Positions 34,020-43,234 of a DNA stretch of 64,000 nucleotides are shown in pieces. The position numbers and the translations under genes are program-made. Source of the DNA: JANMGV01 sp037440405 (lineage in GTDB: Bacteria > Planctomycetota > Planctomycetia > Pirellulales > Pirellulaceae). The stretch is taken from positions 5,069 through 69,068 of the forward strand of contig JBBIUE010000018.1 in assembly GCA_037440405.1 (NCBI GenBank), given 5' to 3'. The notes beneath the pieces were generated by a model. It saw nothing but the letters and a program-made list of their open reading frames with translations. It ran no database searches and was not told where the DNA came from. Every line of letters begins with the position of its first letter. Position 1 is the first letter of the stretch.

Positions 34020-35726
34020 ATGGCAAGCTGCATGTCGAAACTACTTGTGGTCTTCGTGTTCGCCTTTTCCGTTTTGGAGAGCTTCGGTCAGCAACAGACG
34101 ACGCAAGAGGTTCCGCAGGTCAGCTTCCGCATGTTGGAATATCCACTCAAGCCGATTTTTGACAATAAGGAAAAGGTAACGCTACCGAGCATCGAAGTCA
34201 TCCAGTTTCATTCACCGCTGTTGCGAGACAGGCTTGAAGCGGTTCAACAAGCTGCGGCGCACGCCATCGCAAAGAACAACGTGCCGATGGCGGTCAAGCA
34301 AGAAATCGCGCAGATCATCCGGAGCGACTCCCCTCTGGTGCTGCGCCGCGCGGCGGTTTCAGCCGCCATCCATTTGGAGCAACAAGATTTAGCCGAAGAG
34401 CTGATGAGCTTGCTGGACTCTGATCCTATCGCGGGAGCGCAAATCGAGGCCGCGCTGGCACGCTGGCAATATCGACCGGCGCGCGCGATCTGGCTCAGGC
34501 GACTGAGCGAAAAGTGCGACGACGGACTGAGAACGCTTGCCGTCCATGGACTGCTGCAAGTTCCCGATCCATCGGATCGCCAAGTGCTCGAGCCAGCTTA
34601 TCGGAACGAGCAAAATCCCGCCATTCGAATCGAGCTCGCGAAAGCCCTGGCGGCCGCTGACGCAGATACCGCCTGGACGCTGGCGGAGGAGCGGTTAGCA
34701 CTTTTCCGTGAGACGGCCTCGCCAGATGCGGCGCTGGAAGGTATCGAACTTTTGCGGCGAGTCGCTCCATCAAACTCTGAAACGCTGCTAACAAGCCTTG
34801 CGGAATCCGACATCGATATCGTTGCAGAAGCTGCTTTTCGAATGCTCATGACTGCCAACTTTCATGGAAGGAGCGATTTGGCTCGGCGGGGATGCCTCAG
34901 TACCAATGCCAATATCCGTCGATCTTCGAGGGACGCACTTTTCGCTGCCAAAAGCGGAGACGATGCCGAACTGCTGTCTGAAGGATTGGCCGACCCCATC
35001 AAGAGCAATCGAATTGCCGTTTCGAGGGGACTCCTGGCGTGGGCTCGGGAGGAATCCCATCTCTCCGACGTGCGCCGAGTCACAGCGATTCAGTTGATCG
35101 GTGAATCGTGGCGTGGAAGGGAACAAGCAATTTTAGTCCTAACGCAATTGCGCGATTTCACGGCCATACCAAAACTCTTCGAACTGTTGAACGATTCTTC
35201 GCCGGAAGTGTTCGTTACTGCGGCCTGGGCACTCAGGGAAATGGCGGGGGGCGGAATCGAGGCTGAAAACGTGCTGCAAAGTGCGACGAAATTTGCGGAC
35301 CAAACGAAGATTGTCAACGCGCCGGTGCCGACAACCGTCCACGATCATCATCGAATCGCTCACCTCTTGGAGTTGTTGGGCGAGCTTCGTTATGAACCGG
35401 CAAGTGAATTTCTAGTGGGTTTCGTCGGCAAATCTTCTGGCTATCACACGGTCGCTCGAGCTGCTTCGATTTGGGCTCTCGGGTCGATTCACCAGAACCA
35501 TCCAGAAGCTGCATGTCTCAAGCCGATCGTCGAACGCATGATGGACTTTCGGAGCCAGAGTCCAGAGAACGTCTTCGTGCGTTTCCAGGCGACGGTCGCG
35601 GCAGGGAGAATGGGAGATCGCTCGCTCCTACCCCAAATACGGCAAATTCCAGAACCCTCCTTCACCCCGTTGGGACAAGCCCGCGACTGGGCGATCAAAA
35701 ACATCCAATCTCGGTATCCTGAGTGA
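34020..35726 (+). CDS. Exported HEAT-repeat protein
   Basis: 568 residues. GGAG lies 7 bases before the ATG. A signal peptide (KLLVVFVFAFSVLESFGQ) starts the protein. From about residue 60 onward it is a chain of paired helices of the HEAT/PBS-lyase type, such as VLRRAAVSAAIHLEQQ, NPAIRIELAKALAAADADT, SPEVFVTAAWALREMAGG and YHTVARAASIWALGSI. HEAT repeats are protein-binding scaffolds. It starts 27 bp after the permease gene, so it is the fourth member of the ABC locus. A periplasmic scaffold or accessory role is inferred only from position and the signal peptide. Confidence 0.8.
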   Translation: MASCMSKLLVVFVFAFSVLESFGQQQTTQEVPQVSFRMLEYPLKPIFDNKEKVTLPSIEVIQFHSPLLRDRLEAVQQAAAHAIAKNNVPMAVKQEIAQIIRSDSPLVLRRAAVSAAIHLEQQDLAEELMSLLDSDPIAGAQIEAALARWQYRPARAIWLRRLSEKCDDGLRTLAVHGLLQVPDPSDRQVLEPAYRNEQNPAIRIELAKALAAADADTAWTLAEERLALFRETASPDAALEGIELLRRVAPSNSETLLTSLAESDIDIVAEAAFRMLMTANFHGRSDLARRGCLSTNANIRRSSRDALFAAKSGDDAELLSEGLADPIKSNRIAVSRGLLAWAREESHLSDVRRVTAIQLIGESWRGREQAILVLTQLRDFTAIPKLFELLNDSSPEVFVTAAWALREMAGGGIEAENVLQSATKFADQTKIVNAPVPTTVHDHHRIAHLLELLGELRYEPASEFLVGFVGKSSGYHTVARAASIWALGSIHQNHPEAACLKPIVERMMDFRSQSPENVFVRFQATVAAGRMGDRSLLPQIRQIPEPSFTPLGQARDWAIKNIQSRYPE

Positions 35727-36159
35727 AAGACGATTGCGAGACGTGGATCATGCAATCGATCTGAGGACGATCTGAAAGAACACCAATCGCTCGTAGCCAA
35801 AGTCTCGAAAGCCTCGAGCGTACGTTTTCGAATGGCAAGTTCCGTCATTTGCCTTCGCTCGAAATTTTTCCTTCGTTGATGCTCAAGATTAAGCGAATGA
35901 CCGGTGAACTAGATATCTCCAATGACATGTACTCTAGATATCTCGAAAGACAGGTGCTCTAGATTTCGCGAATCAACGTTGATTTGGTGCCACCCTGCAG
36001 CGACCTAGGGTTCAGCACGCATGAATCCATCGTTCTGTCCCATTCGTTTAACAGTCAGCCGAAGGCGTACGTGCATCATGCCGGAAGCATATAGGTGCAA
36101 CACATTGCCAAGCGGAGCTCTTGAATGCGCGTACGGCTGACTTCCAAACGGTATTGCGG
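35727..36159. other. Intergenic DNA with 25-bp tandem repeats
   Basis: No gene is supported. It holds a degenerate 25-bp tandem repeat (35884-35983) and, near 36053 and 36134, the 8-bp inverted pair GTCAGCCG/CGGCTGAC. That pair could be a relic of an insertion-sequence end next to the transposase remnant. Confidence 0.45.
35884..35983 (+). repeat. Four degenerate 25-bp tandem units
   Basis: Units begin at 35884, 35909, 35934 and 35959, exactly 25 bases apart. Shared elements are CTAGATATCTC or CTAGATTTCGC at the start and a GA-rich centre ending in GGTG or TG. Adjacent units agree at about 16-18 of 25 positions. The spacing is not that of CRISPR, as no unique spacers separate the units. The units could be protein-binding iterons or simply decayed repeat DNA. 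Confidence 0.6.
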
Positions 36160-36850
36160 TTAAACGAGGCGGACTTTGTGAGAGAACACCACCGGGAGAG
36201 GGTGGGGTTGGGCGGGGTGGTTTGGTCGTTGCTTGCGATTGAACTTGGCGGCGATGATGGGGGGGGAGCGTGCTCGCTGCTTTCTCGCGGTTTCGTCGTG
36301 GGATTCCTCTGCGCGATAGGTTCGCACCTCTTCCGGAAAAGGCTGCCTCCTGGCTGCTCGGTCCATACGTCCGTTAGAGGCCTCGTATTGTCGGTTTCGC
36401 CTGCGGGAACTAGATCCAGAAGGTCCTTCAAGTACATCCAGACGTTCAGATGATGCCGCTTCGCGCTGCTCACCTCACTCATGAGGCGTGCCACGTGCTG
36501 CTCGGAATCGACGCTGGCGACGAATAGCCAGTTCTTGCGCCCCTACGCGACTTGACGCATCAACTGCTCGACTCGGTTGTTGTCGATCGAGGCATGGCCA
36601 TGGTTCACATCGATCGCCAAGGCTTCCCAATGATTGCGCAGATAGTTCAAAGCGCCTCACGTATCGGACTTTGGATTCACGTCGACATCGGTCAAGCTGT
36701 CGACGTAGGTCTTGATCGCCAGAAAGGGACGGCAAGCATTGTCTCTCTCATCAGTCTCGAACGATCGATTGTTGAATGCCTGGTTATAGTTGACGCATCG
36801 CGCGGGCCGCCGCAAATTTGCCAAGTAGCGTGGTCCGTTCACGTCCACGT
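36160..36850 (-). pseudogene. IS66-family transposase (TnpC) C-terminal remnant
   Basis: Reading the minus strand gives the unmistakable IS66 C-terminal pattern: NYLRNHWEALAIDVNHGHAS, IDNNRVEQLMRQVA, then a stop (TAG at 36543-36545), then GRKNWLFVASVDSEQHVARL and SSAKRHHLNVWMYLKDLLD. A second in-frame stop (TGA, 36657-36659) precedes the NYLRNHW segment. A frameshift near 36366 moves the tail (EEVRTYRAEESHDETARKQ) into another frame ending at 36160. Upstream of 36850 the similarity fades and no N-terminal or TnpA/TnpB genes remain. IS66 elements transpose by a DDE mechanism; this copy has at least three inactivating lesions and is dead. Confidence 0.85.
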
Positions 36851-37097
36851 TTACCGCGCCAAATTTGCTCTGGCCCAGCGGTTAAACGATGAACCTGATT
36901 CCGTTCTTTTGCTGCCCAATACCATCGAATCCACTGATGATGAACATCCTTGACTTGTCGTTCGCCTTCGCGTTTCATTTCTGGTAGAAGATGCTAAAGT
37001 TCCCACGCCACCAGTATTCTCCTGATAATCTATTTCGAATACGAACTTGCGGACCTTGAATACGGAACACGACATCGATGTAGCGAGCAGAAGAGCA

Positions 37098-37592
37098 ATG
37101 AACCCAGAAGAACTCATATCGACAGTGTATGCTGAACTTCGCAAGCTGGCGGCCGCGAAGCTGTTGCGCGAGAAGGTAGGTGATACCTTGCAGCCTACTG
37201 CGCTCGTTCACGAGGTATGGTTGAAATTGTCAAATGCTTCCATTGATTGGCAAGATCGATCTCACTTCATGCGAGCAGCGGCTATCGCCATGCGACGCAT
37301 CCTTGTGGATCGGGCACGCGCAAAACAGGCCGCCAAGCGCAAGGCAGGACAGAGAGTTGAGCTGACCGATGTGGTTGCCCCGTTACGACATGAGGAATTG
37401 TTGGCTCTCGATGCAGCACTTGAGAAGTTCGCTACCGCGAAACCGGACCATGCGCGGCTGGTGGAGCTGCGATACTTTGCCGGATTAACGGGTGACGAAG
37501 CCGCTGAAGTTCTCGATATATCTCCATCCACAGCAGATCGCATGTGGCGATTCGCCAGAGCGTGGTTACAGGCCGAGCTAACTGGAGATTGA
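37098..37592 (+). CDS. ECF-type RNA polymerase sigma factor (planctomycete ECF-like family)
   Basis: 164 residues from the ATG at 37098; a TTG 51 bases earlier is less likely. Region 2 is ELRKLAAAKLLREKVGDTLQ followed by ALVHEVWLKL, as in the ECF-like sigma family common in planctomycetes and acidobacteria. Region 4 is LVELRYFAGLTGDEAAEVLD followed by ISPSTADRMWRFARAWL, a helix-turn-helix binding the -35 element. The N-terminus is slightly shorter than usual for the family. Many relatives have a Ser/Thr kinase or anti-sigma gene next to them; none is present here. The next gene is convergent. The upstream 250 bp contains only the ragged end of the IS66 remnant. Confidence 0.85.
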   Translation: MNPEELISTVYAELRKLAAAKLLREKVGDTLQPTALVHEVWLKLSNASIDWQDRSHFMRAAAIAMRRILVDRARAKQAAKRKAGQRVELTDVVAPLRHEELLALDAALEKFATAKPDHARLVELRYFAGLTGDEAAEVLDISPSTADRMWRFARAWLQAELTGD

Positions 37593-37854
37593 ATTCGGCA
37601 AGCAGGCTTCAAAAAACTCATCGTTGCAGTCCCGATCGCAATTACAGTGGACTGGCTCGTGAACGGCAACGTAGTCGGTAGCACGTTTCGGTGTGCAGTC
37701 GCATTCACGATTTCTGTGATCCATCGAAGAACGCGCACCAACATCCTTCGACTTGGACGCGAAAGTGGGATCGTTGATAGACCGAGAATTAGCCAACATC
37801 CATCGGAAGCTTACAGCGGTCACTAGGAGACTGCATGAGCCAAGGTCGTCCGAT

Positions 37855-39495
37855 TTAGAAGCGAAACTCGTCAGGTTTGGAGTCCTGATACATCGGCAGG
37901 ACTCGATAATAGACTTCGAGGGTCAAGCAATTGAGAGCAGTGCAGTAAATTCGACCACCGACCACTGAGTATTGTTCTGGTTCAAACCAACTCCCCGCCG
38001 AGTGACCTTGTTTGCTTTGCGAAGCAATCAGCATGTTTCGCATACGTTCGTTCCAAGTTACCCATCCCGCTCCCTGTTGATGGAAGAGGACTTGAGAAGC
38101 ATAGAAATTGAAGTAGGGATCGTTTCGGGAAGGACCGATTTGCAACAGATAATTGATTCCTCTGAGGAGCGTAGGATTGGTGTTCCCCATCCCACGGTAC
38201 ATGCGAACGAGCATGCCGATGGCTGACATGGAGGGACGTGGGGTTCGACTTCGGTAGCCATATAGCGCCTTATCCTCGGATTGCTGGGAATCGAGGAACT
38301 TGTCGAAGGCTTTTACGGAGTAAATGGAAACCTCCAAACCTGCAGCAGCGGCGCTTTTCATGGCCATGATCTGCCAGCAGCCAATCGACAAGTCGCCGGA
38401 TTGTTTAGGCAAATAGCCCCATCCGCCATCGGAGCTTTGAGCATAGCGAATGAAGTTGATAGCTTCTTGGCACGTGTTGCGAAGATCGGCATCGCCTGTC
38501 ATCTGATAAGCTTCGCAAAGCGCCAAGGTCGCGATGCCCTGTTCATACATCAAGTCATTGGCGAATGGCTTGGTGAATCGAATGCCGTGTTCGGTCTCCT
38601 GTCCAATTTGCATCAAGAAGTACAACGCTTTGCGAACTTCTTCGCGATACGGTCCTTCTTTGTGCGTGTAACCCGCTCCCAGGATCGCGAGGAGCGCGAG
38701 TCCCGTTGCGGAGGCTCTCATGCCGTCAAGTGTTCGATGGGTGGGATCTGGACATTGGAGACCGCATTCGGGTTGAACGTGATTGTGCGACCATCCGCCG
38801 TCTGGGGATTGATGTCGAATCAACCAGCGAATAGCTTCCTCGACGGCGGCTTCACTGGCTTCGTTTCCTCCGCCGGCTCGTGCTCGAGCCAATCGTCCTT
38901 GCGGGTCGCGACCGGTGAGATTCGATTCTCGGAAACCAGCTGGTCCGGCTGCTGCTTCAGCCTGCGTTGCAATCAGTTGGTCCGCGATTGAAGAGGCCGG
39001 AAGATTTCCGCCTGGATTCGTTTCAACGATGGTCGCCGAGTCGTGATCAGTGGGCTGCCAGTCGGATTGCAGCTCAACCGAAGCTGACTCCGCAGCAAAG
39101 CTTTCTTCTTCGCTGAGTTCACCCAGCTCGACATCGGTTGCGATGTCGAAGTTTGCGCCGTCTTCGAGGCCTTCTTCCCATCCACTCTTGACGACGATAC
39201 CGCTCCCAAGCCGATCTCCGCAGAATTCCAACAGTGCCAGCAGGATGATCAGGATGAGGTGGATGACGAAGCTGAACAGTGTTCCAGCACTATTGCGATT
39301 GCGAATCCCGATAGCAAACGTCTGACACCATTGCTTACAGCGGTCCACGAAAGCAGTCAATCTTCCATCGCCCGATGAAGGTGCAACAACGGGTCCTCCG
39401 GGCGGCGGATAGGGTTCATCCGATCGCTTCGGAGTCACGCGCGAAGACTCTCGCACAACAGGAGGTGGAATGGGATGTGGAGGTGACAAGTTCAA
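37855..39495 (-). CDS. Membrane-anchored prenyltransferase/squalene-cyclase-repeat protein
   Basis: 546 residues from a TTG start. No ATG is available upstream of the conserved part, so the start is uncertain. The N-terminus is Pro-rich, then a single membrane helix (AGTLFSFVIHLILIILLALL) at about 69-90. An acidic linker leads to a (alpha/alpha)6-type repeat domain from about residue 220. It shows EEAIRWLIRHQSPDGGWS, RYAQSSDGGWGYLPKQ and SIGCWQIMAMKSAAAAGL, the QxxDGGW motif of squalene/terpene cyclase and prenyltransferase repeats. Planctomycetes have many such exported or anchored proteins. They lack the DxDD cyclase motif, and none is seen here, so cyclase activity is unlikely. A binding or carbohydrate-related role is possible. 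The gene is convergent with the sigma gene. Confidence 0.8.
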   Translation of the reverse strand: MNLSPPHPIPPPVVRESSRVTPKRSDEPYPPPGGPVVAPSSGDGRLTAFVDRCKQWCQTFAIGIRNRNSAGTLFSFVIHLILIILLALLEFCGDRLGSGIVVKSGWEEGLEDGANFDIATDVELGELSEEESFAAESASVELQSDWQPTDHDSATIVETNPGGNLPASSIADQLIATQAEAAAGPAGFRESNLTGRDPQGRLARARAGGGNEASEAAVEEAIRWLIRHQSPDGGWSHNHVQPECGLQCPDPTHRTLDGMRASATGLALLAILGAGYTHKEGPYREEVRKALYFLMQIGQETEHGIRFTKPFANDLMYEQGIATLALCEAYQMTGDADLRNTCQEAINFIRYAQSSDGGWGYLPKQSGDLSIGCWQIMAMKSAAAAGLEVSIYSVKAFDKFLDSQQSEDKALYGYRSRTPRPSMSAIGMLVRMYRGMGNTNPTLLRGINYLLQIGPSRNDPYFNFYASQVLFHQQGAGWVTWNERMRNMLIASQSKQGHSAGSWFEPEQYSVVGGRIYCTALNCLTLEVYYRVLPMYQDSKPDEFRF

Positions 39496-39904
39496 TGGAA
39501 TTGGCTTCGAAAAACAGATGATTCGTCGAGGGTTGCTTAAGCCTAAGTCGGCATTCCAAGACCTCGTTGAGGAATGAATGCCCTTGCTGTGCTTCTAATG
39601 GTCCATAACTCCGATTGTAACGCATATAACAAATCTTCGCGCGATTTTGCAGCACCAGTTCACTTGACTTCGGCCCTCGATTATTCTGTTGCATACTTGA
39701 TTCCAAACGACGAGTAAGGCGAGCAGCAGGAGTACGATTTCCAGCCCGAAACGTGAGGAACGAGAATTTGGTCGTTCGCTCTGGCAGCAGAGTTTGAATG
39801 GAGGATGTTGATCTTTCGCTTGCCTCATGTTGCCATCAACAATGCGAAATGGAGTTCTTGTCGATGCAAACTAGTCCCGGCATACAACCTCAATAGGAAT
39901 AAGC
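39496..39904. other. Divergent intergenic region before the transglutaminase operon
   Basis: It lies between the prenyltransferase-repeat gene (minus) and the transglutaminase operon (plus). The minus-strand frame of the former stays open without ATG into this region, so its true start may lie here. No gene, repeat or convincing promoter element was identified. Confidence 0.35.
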
Positions 39905-42900
39905 ATGACGATTCGTGTGGCGCTCAATCATCGAACTTGTTATCGTTACGATCGATTGATTTCGGTCGGGCCACAGGTCATCCGGCTCCGCCCTGCCGCA
40001 CATTCCAAGACGGCAGTCAGCTCGTACTCGATCCGAGTCGCTCCCGAAAAGCACTTCATCAACTGGCAGCAAGATCCGCATGGAAACTTTCTGGCTCGCT
40101 ATGTATTTCCCGAGAAGATCAGTTCGCTTGAGATCGAAGTGGATTTGATTGCTGATATGGCGGTCATCAATCCTTTTGACTTTTTTGTCGAGGAAGGCTC
40201 GACGGAGTTTCCACTTTGCTACGAAGCATCGTTGGCTTATGAATTGCGACCCTATTTGGAAAGTTCCGATCACGGCCCACGATTTGAAGAGTTTCTTGCT
40301 GACATCGATCGGACTCCCCGAAATATCGTCGATTTTCTCGTCAGCTTGAATCATCAAGTGCAATCGAAAATTCGTTATCTTATTCGATTGGAGCCTGGGA
40401 TTCAAGCTCCGGAAGAGACTCTCGAGAAAGAAAGCGGTTCCTGTCGTGACAGCGCTTGGCTGCTGGTACAAGTATTGCGGCGACTGGGATTGGCGTCGCG
40501 TTTTGTCTCCGGCTATCTGATCCAATTAGCTCCCGACGTTCGAGCACTCGATGGACCTTCGGGGCCCGAAACCGATTTCACGGACTTGCACGCTTGGACA
40601 GAGGTTTTCTTGCCGGGAGCTGGATGGATTGGACTGGACCCCACTTCAGGATTGCTGGCAGGTGAAGGACATATCCCACTTGCCTGCACGCCGAGCCCTT
40701 CTTCAGCGGCGCCGATCACCGGTACACTTGAAGTCTGCGAAACGCAGTTCGAATATTCGATGTCGATCAAACGCATCGCTGAGGATCCGCGTGTTACCAA
40801 GCCCTACAGCGAGGAACAGTGGAAGGCGGTCTGCAGTTTAGGCGAGAGAATCGATGAACGGCTAGAGGACGACGATGTTCGACTAACAATGGGTGGCGAG
40901 CCGACCTTCGTTTCAATTGATGACATGGAGGGCGCGGAATGGAACTCCGCCGCCGTCGGGCCAGCGAAGCGACGACTCTCGGAAGAACTCATCAAGCGTT
41001 TGCTTCATCGCTTTGCCCCTGGAGGTCTCCTGCATTATGGTCAGGGGAAATGGTATCCCGGCGAATCGTTACCACGTTGGTCCCTCGCTTGTTATTGGCG
41101 ACGAGATGGGGTCCCCCTTTGGAAGAACTCGAATCTCATCGCCGATATTGATCGCGCTGGGCAGCAGACTCTCGCTTCCGCTGAGTCATTTGCAGATCGG
41201 CTGGCAGCGCATCTTCAGATTGATGCGGAATGCGTTCAACCGGCATTCGAGGATCCGGCGATCTTTCTCCTTAAGGAAAACACGCTCCCCATCAACGTGG
41301 ATCCCATCGACTCCAAACTTGAGGATGCGGAAGAGCGGGCTCGATTGGCAGCGGTATTTGATCGCGGACTCCAGAATCCAATTGGTTTCGTTATCCCTCT
41401 TCAGCGTCAGTGGTGGCAGGGACGAGCGATTTGGGTTTCAGGAAAGTGGCCGACCCGCCGCAAGCGAATACTTGTTATCCCGGGCGATTCGCCGATGGGC
41501 CTGCGACTGCCGCTGGACTCCTTACCCTATCAGCCAGCGAGCTATTCGACAACGTTCTATCCCATGGATCCCACAGGACCATTGCCTCATCTTCCACCCC
41601 GTCCTCCGGATCAGCGGTCGATCTCGATCAGTGAGGACGATCGCCGCAATGTAGAGATTTCTCCTCAGTATCTTTCAACGACAGTCATTCGAACAGCTCT
41701 TTGCGTCGAACCGCGTCACGGTCGTTTGCACGTTTTTATGCCACCGGTCCAAAGCATTGAAGACTACATCGACCTCGTTTACTCGATCGAGCAAACGGCG
41801 GAAGACTTGCAGATGCCCGTGGTGATTGAAGGCTATCCCATTCCGGTTGACCCACGAATTCAAGTCCTGAAAGTGACTCCCGATCCAGGGGTTATCGAAG
41901 TCAACACTCACCCCACTCGGACGTGGAATGAATTGCGAGAACAGATCACGGGGCTCTACGAGGAGGCTAGGCTGACTCGTCTGGGCACAGAGAAGTTCGA
42001 CCTCGACGGCAAGCATACGGGAACGGGGGGAGGTAATCACATCGTGGTTGGGGGAGCGACACCACTAGACAGCCCGTTTCTGCGAAGACCCGATCTGCTT
42101 CGCAGCTTGATTGGCTACTGGGTCAATCATCCGTCGCTTTCCTATCTATTCAGCGGTCGATTCATCGGTCCCACCAGCCAAGCACCCCGTATCGACGAAG
42201 GCCGACGCGATGCCATCGAGGAAATGTCCATTGCGTTTGCTCAAGTCCCTGAACCAGGAAGAGATTGTCCTCCGTGGTTGGTCGATCGCATCTTTCGAAA
42301 CTTGCTGGTGGACCTGACCGGCAATACGCATCGAGCTGAAATCTGCATCGACAAGTTATACTCGCCGGACAGCTCCAGTGGTCGTCTGGGCTTGGTTGAA
42401 TTGCGCGGTTTCGAAATGCCCCCTCATTCCCAGATGAGCTTGGTGCAGCACTTGTTGATTCGAGCGTTGATCTCACGGTTTTGGAGAAATCCCTATCGAG
42501 CCCCGTTAGTTGAATGGGGCCAGCAACTGCACGCTCGCTTTTTGTTACCCCATTTCGTCTGGCAAGATTTTTTGGGAGTGATCGAGGACCTTCGATTGCA
42601 TGGGCTCGATTTGAGTCCTGACTGGTTTCTTCCACACTTTGAATTTCGATTTCCAAAGATCGGAGAAGTTTGCCATTCAGGGATAGCAATTGAACTACGG
42701 CAGGCGATCGAGCCGTGGTACGTTTTGGGTGAGGAACCGGGAGCGGGAGGGACGGTCCGATACGTTGATTCTTCGGTCGAGAGGCTTCAAATTCATGTCC
42801 GCAATTGGACCCCCGGACGCTATGTGATCACTTGCAATCGTCGGCGCGTTCCACTTCATCCGACGGGTGATGCGGATGGGTTCGTCGGGGCAGTGCGTTA

Positions 42901-43234
42901 TCGAGCTTGGCAGCCTCCCCACTGTTTGCACCCAACGATCCCCGTTCACACGCCGCTCGTTTTTGATATCCTCGATAGTTGGTCTAGTCGGTCGGTCGGT
43001 GGGTGCATTTATCATGTTGCTCATCCAGCGGGCCGGAATTACGAGACGTTTCCAGTAAACGCCTATGAAGCCGAGGCGAGACGCTGGGCGCGATTCGCCT
43101 CGATGGGATATACTCCCGGACCAATGACAGTGCCTGCCGAAGAGTGCGGAGCCAATCGTCTCTGGACTCTGGATTTACGTCACCATGACGGACGCGCGGC
43201 AGTAATCACCAATCCTTCCTCGATTCATGGATGA
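39905..43234 (+). CDS. Transglutaminase-like protein with DUF2126 (putative amidoligase) domain
   Basis: 1109 residues. Residues 1-95 are the bacterial transglutaminase N-terminal beta domain (IRVALNHRTCYRYDR). Residues about 145-255 are the transglutaminase core, with a complete Cys180 (KESGSCRDSAW), His229 (DLHAWTEVF) and Asp245 (GWIGLDPTSG) triad. From about 300 to the end is DUF2126, annotated as a putative amidoligase domain of the glutamine-synthetase-like group. Its marks are DVRLTMGGEPTFVSIDDMEG, HYGQGKWYPGE, VEPRHGRLHVFMPPV, NTHPTRTWNELREQITGLYE, TGTGGGNHIVVGGATP and GRLGLVELRGFEMPPHSQM. The combination suggests ATP-dependent formation plus hydrolysis or transfer of amide bonds in a peptide. 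The next gene begins within its stop codon (ATGA). Cytosolic; substrate unknown. Confidence 0.9.
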   Translation: MTIRVALNHRTCYRYDRLISVGPQVIRLRPAAHSKTAVSSYSIRVAPEKHFINWQQDPHGNFLARYVFPEKISSLEIEVDLIADMAVINPFDFFVEEGSTEFPLCYEASLAYELRPYLESSDHGPRFEEFLADIDRTPRNIVDFLVSLNHQVQSKIRYLIRLEPGIQAPEETLEKESGSCRDSAWLLVQVLRRLGLASRFVSGYLIQLAPDVRALDGPSGPETDFTDLHAWTEVFLPGAGWIGLDPTSGLLAGEGHIPLACTPSPSSAAPITGTLEVCETQFEYSMSIKRIAEDPRVTKPYSEEQWKAVCSLGERIDERLEDDDVRLTMGGEPTFVSIDDMEGAEWNSAAVGPAKRRLSEELIKRLLHRFAPGGLLHYGQGKWYPGESLPRWSLACYWRRDGVPLWKNSNLIADIDRAGQQTLASAESFADRLAAHLQIDAECVQPAFEDPAIFLLKENTLPINVDPIDSKLEDAEERARLAAVFDRGLQNPIGFVIPLQRQWWQGRAIWVSGKWPTRRKRILVIPGDSPMGLRLPLDSLPYQPASYSTTFYPMDPTGPLPHLPPRPPDQRSISISEDDRRNVEISPQYLSTTVIRTALCVEPRHGRLHVFMPPVQSIEDYIDLVYSIEQTAEDLQMPVVIEGYPIPVDPRIQVLKVTPDPGVIEVNTHPTRTWNELREQITGLYEEARLTRLGTEKFDLDGKHTGTGGGNHIVVGGATPLDSPFLRRPDLLRSLIGYWVNHPSLSYLFSGRFIGPTSQAPRIDEGRRDAIEEMSIAFAQVPEPGRDCPPWLVDRIFRNLLVDLTGNTHRAEICIDKLYSPDSSSGRLGLVELRGFEMPPHSQMSLVQHLLIRALISRFWRNPYRAPLVEWGQQLHARFLLPHFVWQDFLGVIEDLRLHGLDLSPDWFLPHFEFRFPKIGEVCHSGIAIELRQAIEPWYVLGEEPGAGGTVRYVDSSVERLQIHVRNWTPGRYVITCNRRRVPLHPTGDADGFVGAVRYRAWQPPHCLHPTIPVHTPLVFDILDSWSSRSVGGCIYHVAHPAGRNYETFPVNAYEAEARRWARFASMGYTPGPMTVPAEECGANRLWTLDLRHHDGRAAVITNPSSIHG

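Noticed and set aside
35884..35983. CRISPR array
   Set aside because: Units are adjacent without unique spacers, too few and too degenerate, and there are no cas genes in the window.
37753..37968. 71-codon plus-strand frame after the sigma gene
   Set aside because: It starts without a ribosome site and runs into the antisense of the conserved prenyltransferase-repeat gene.
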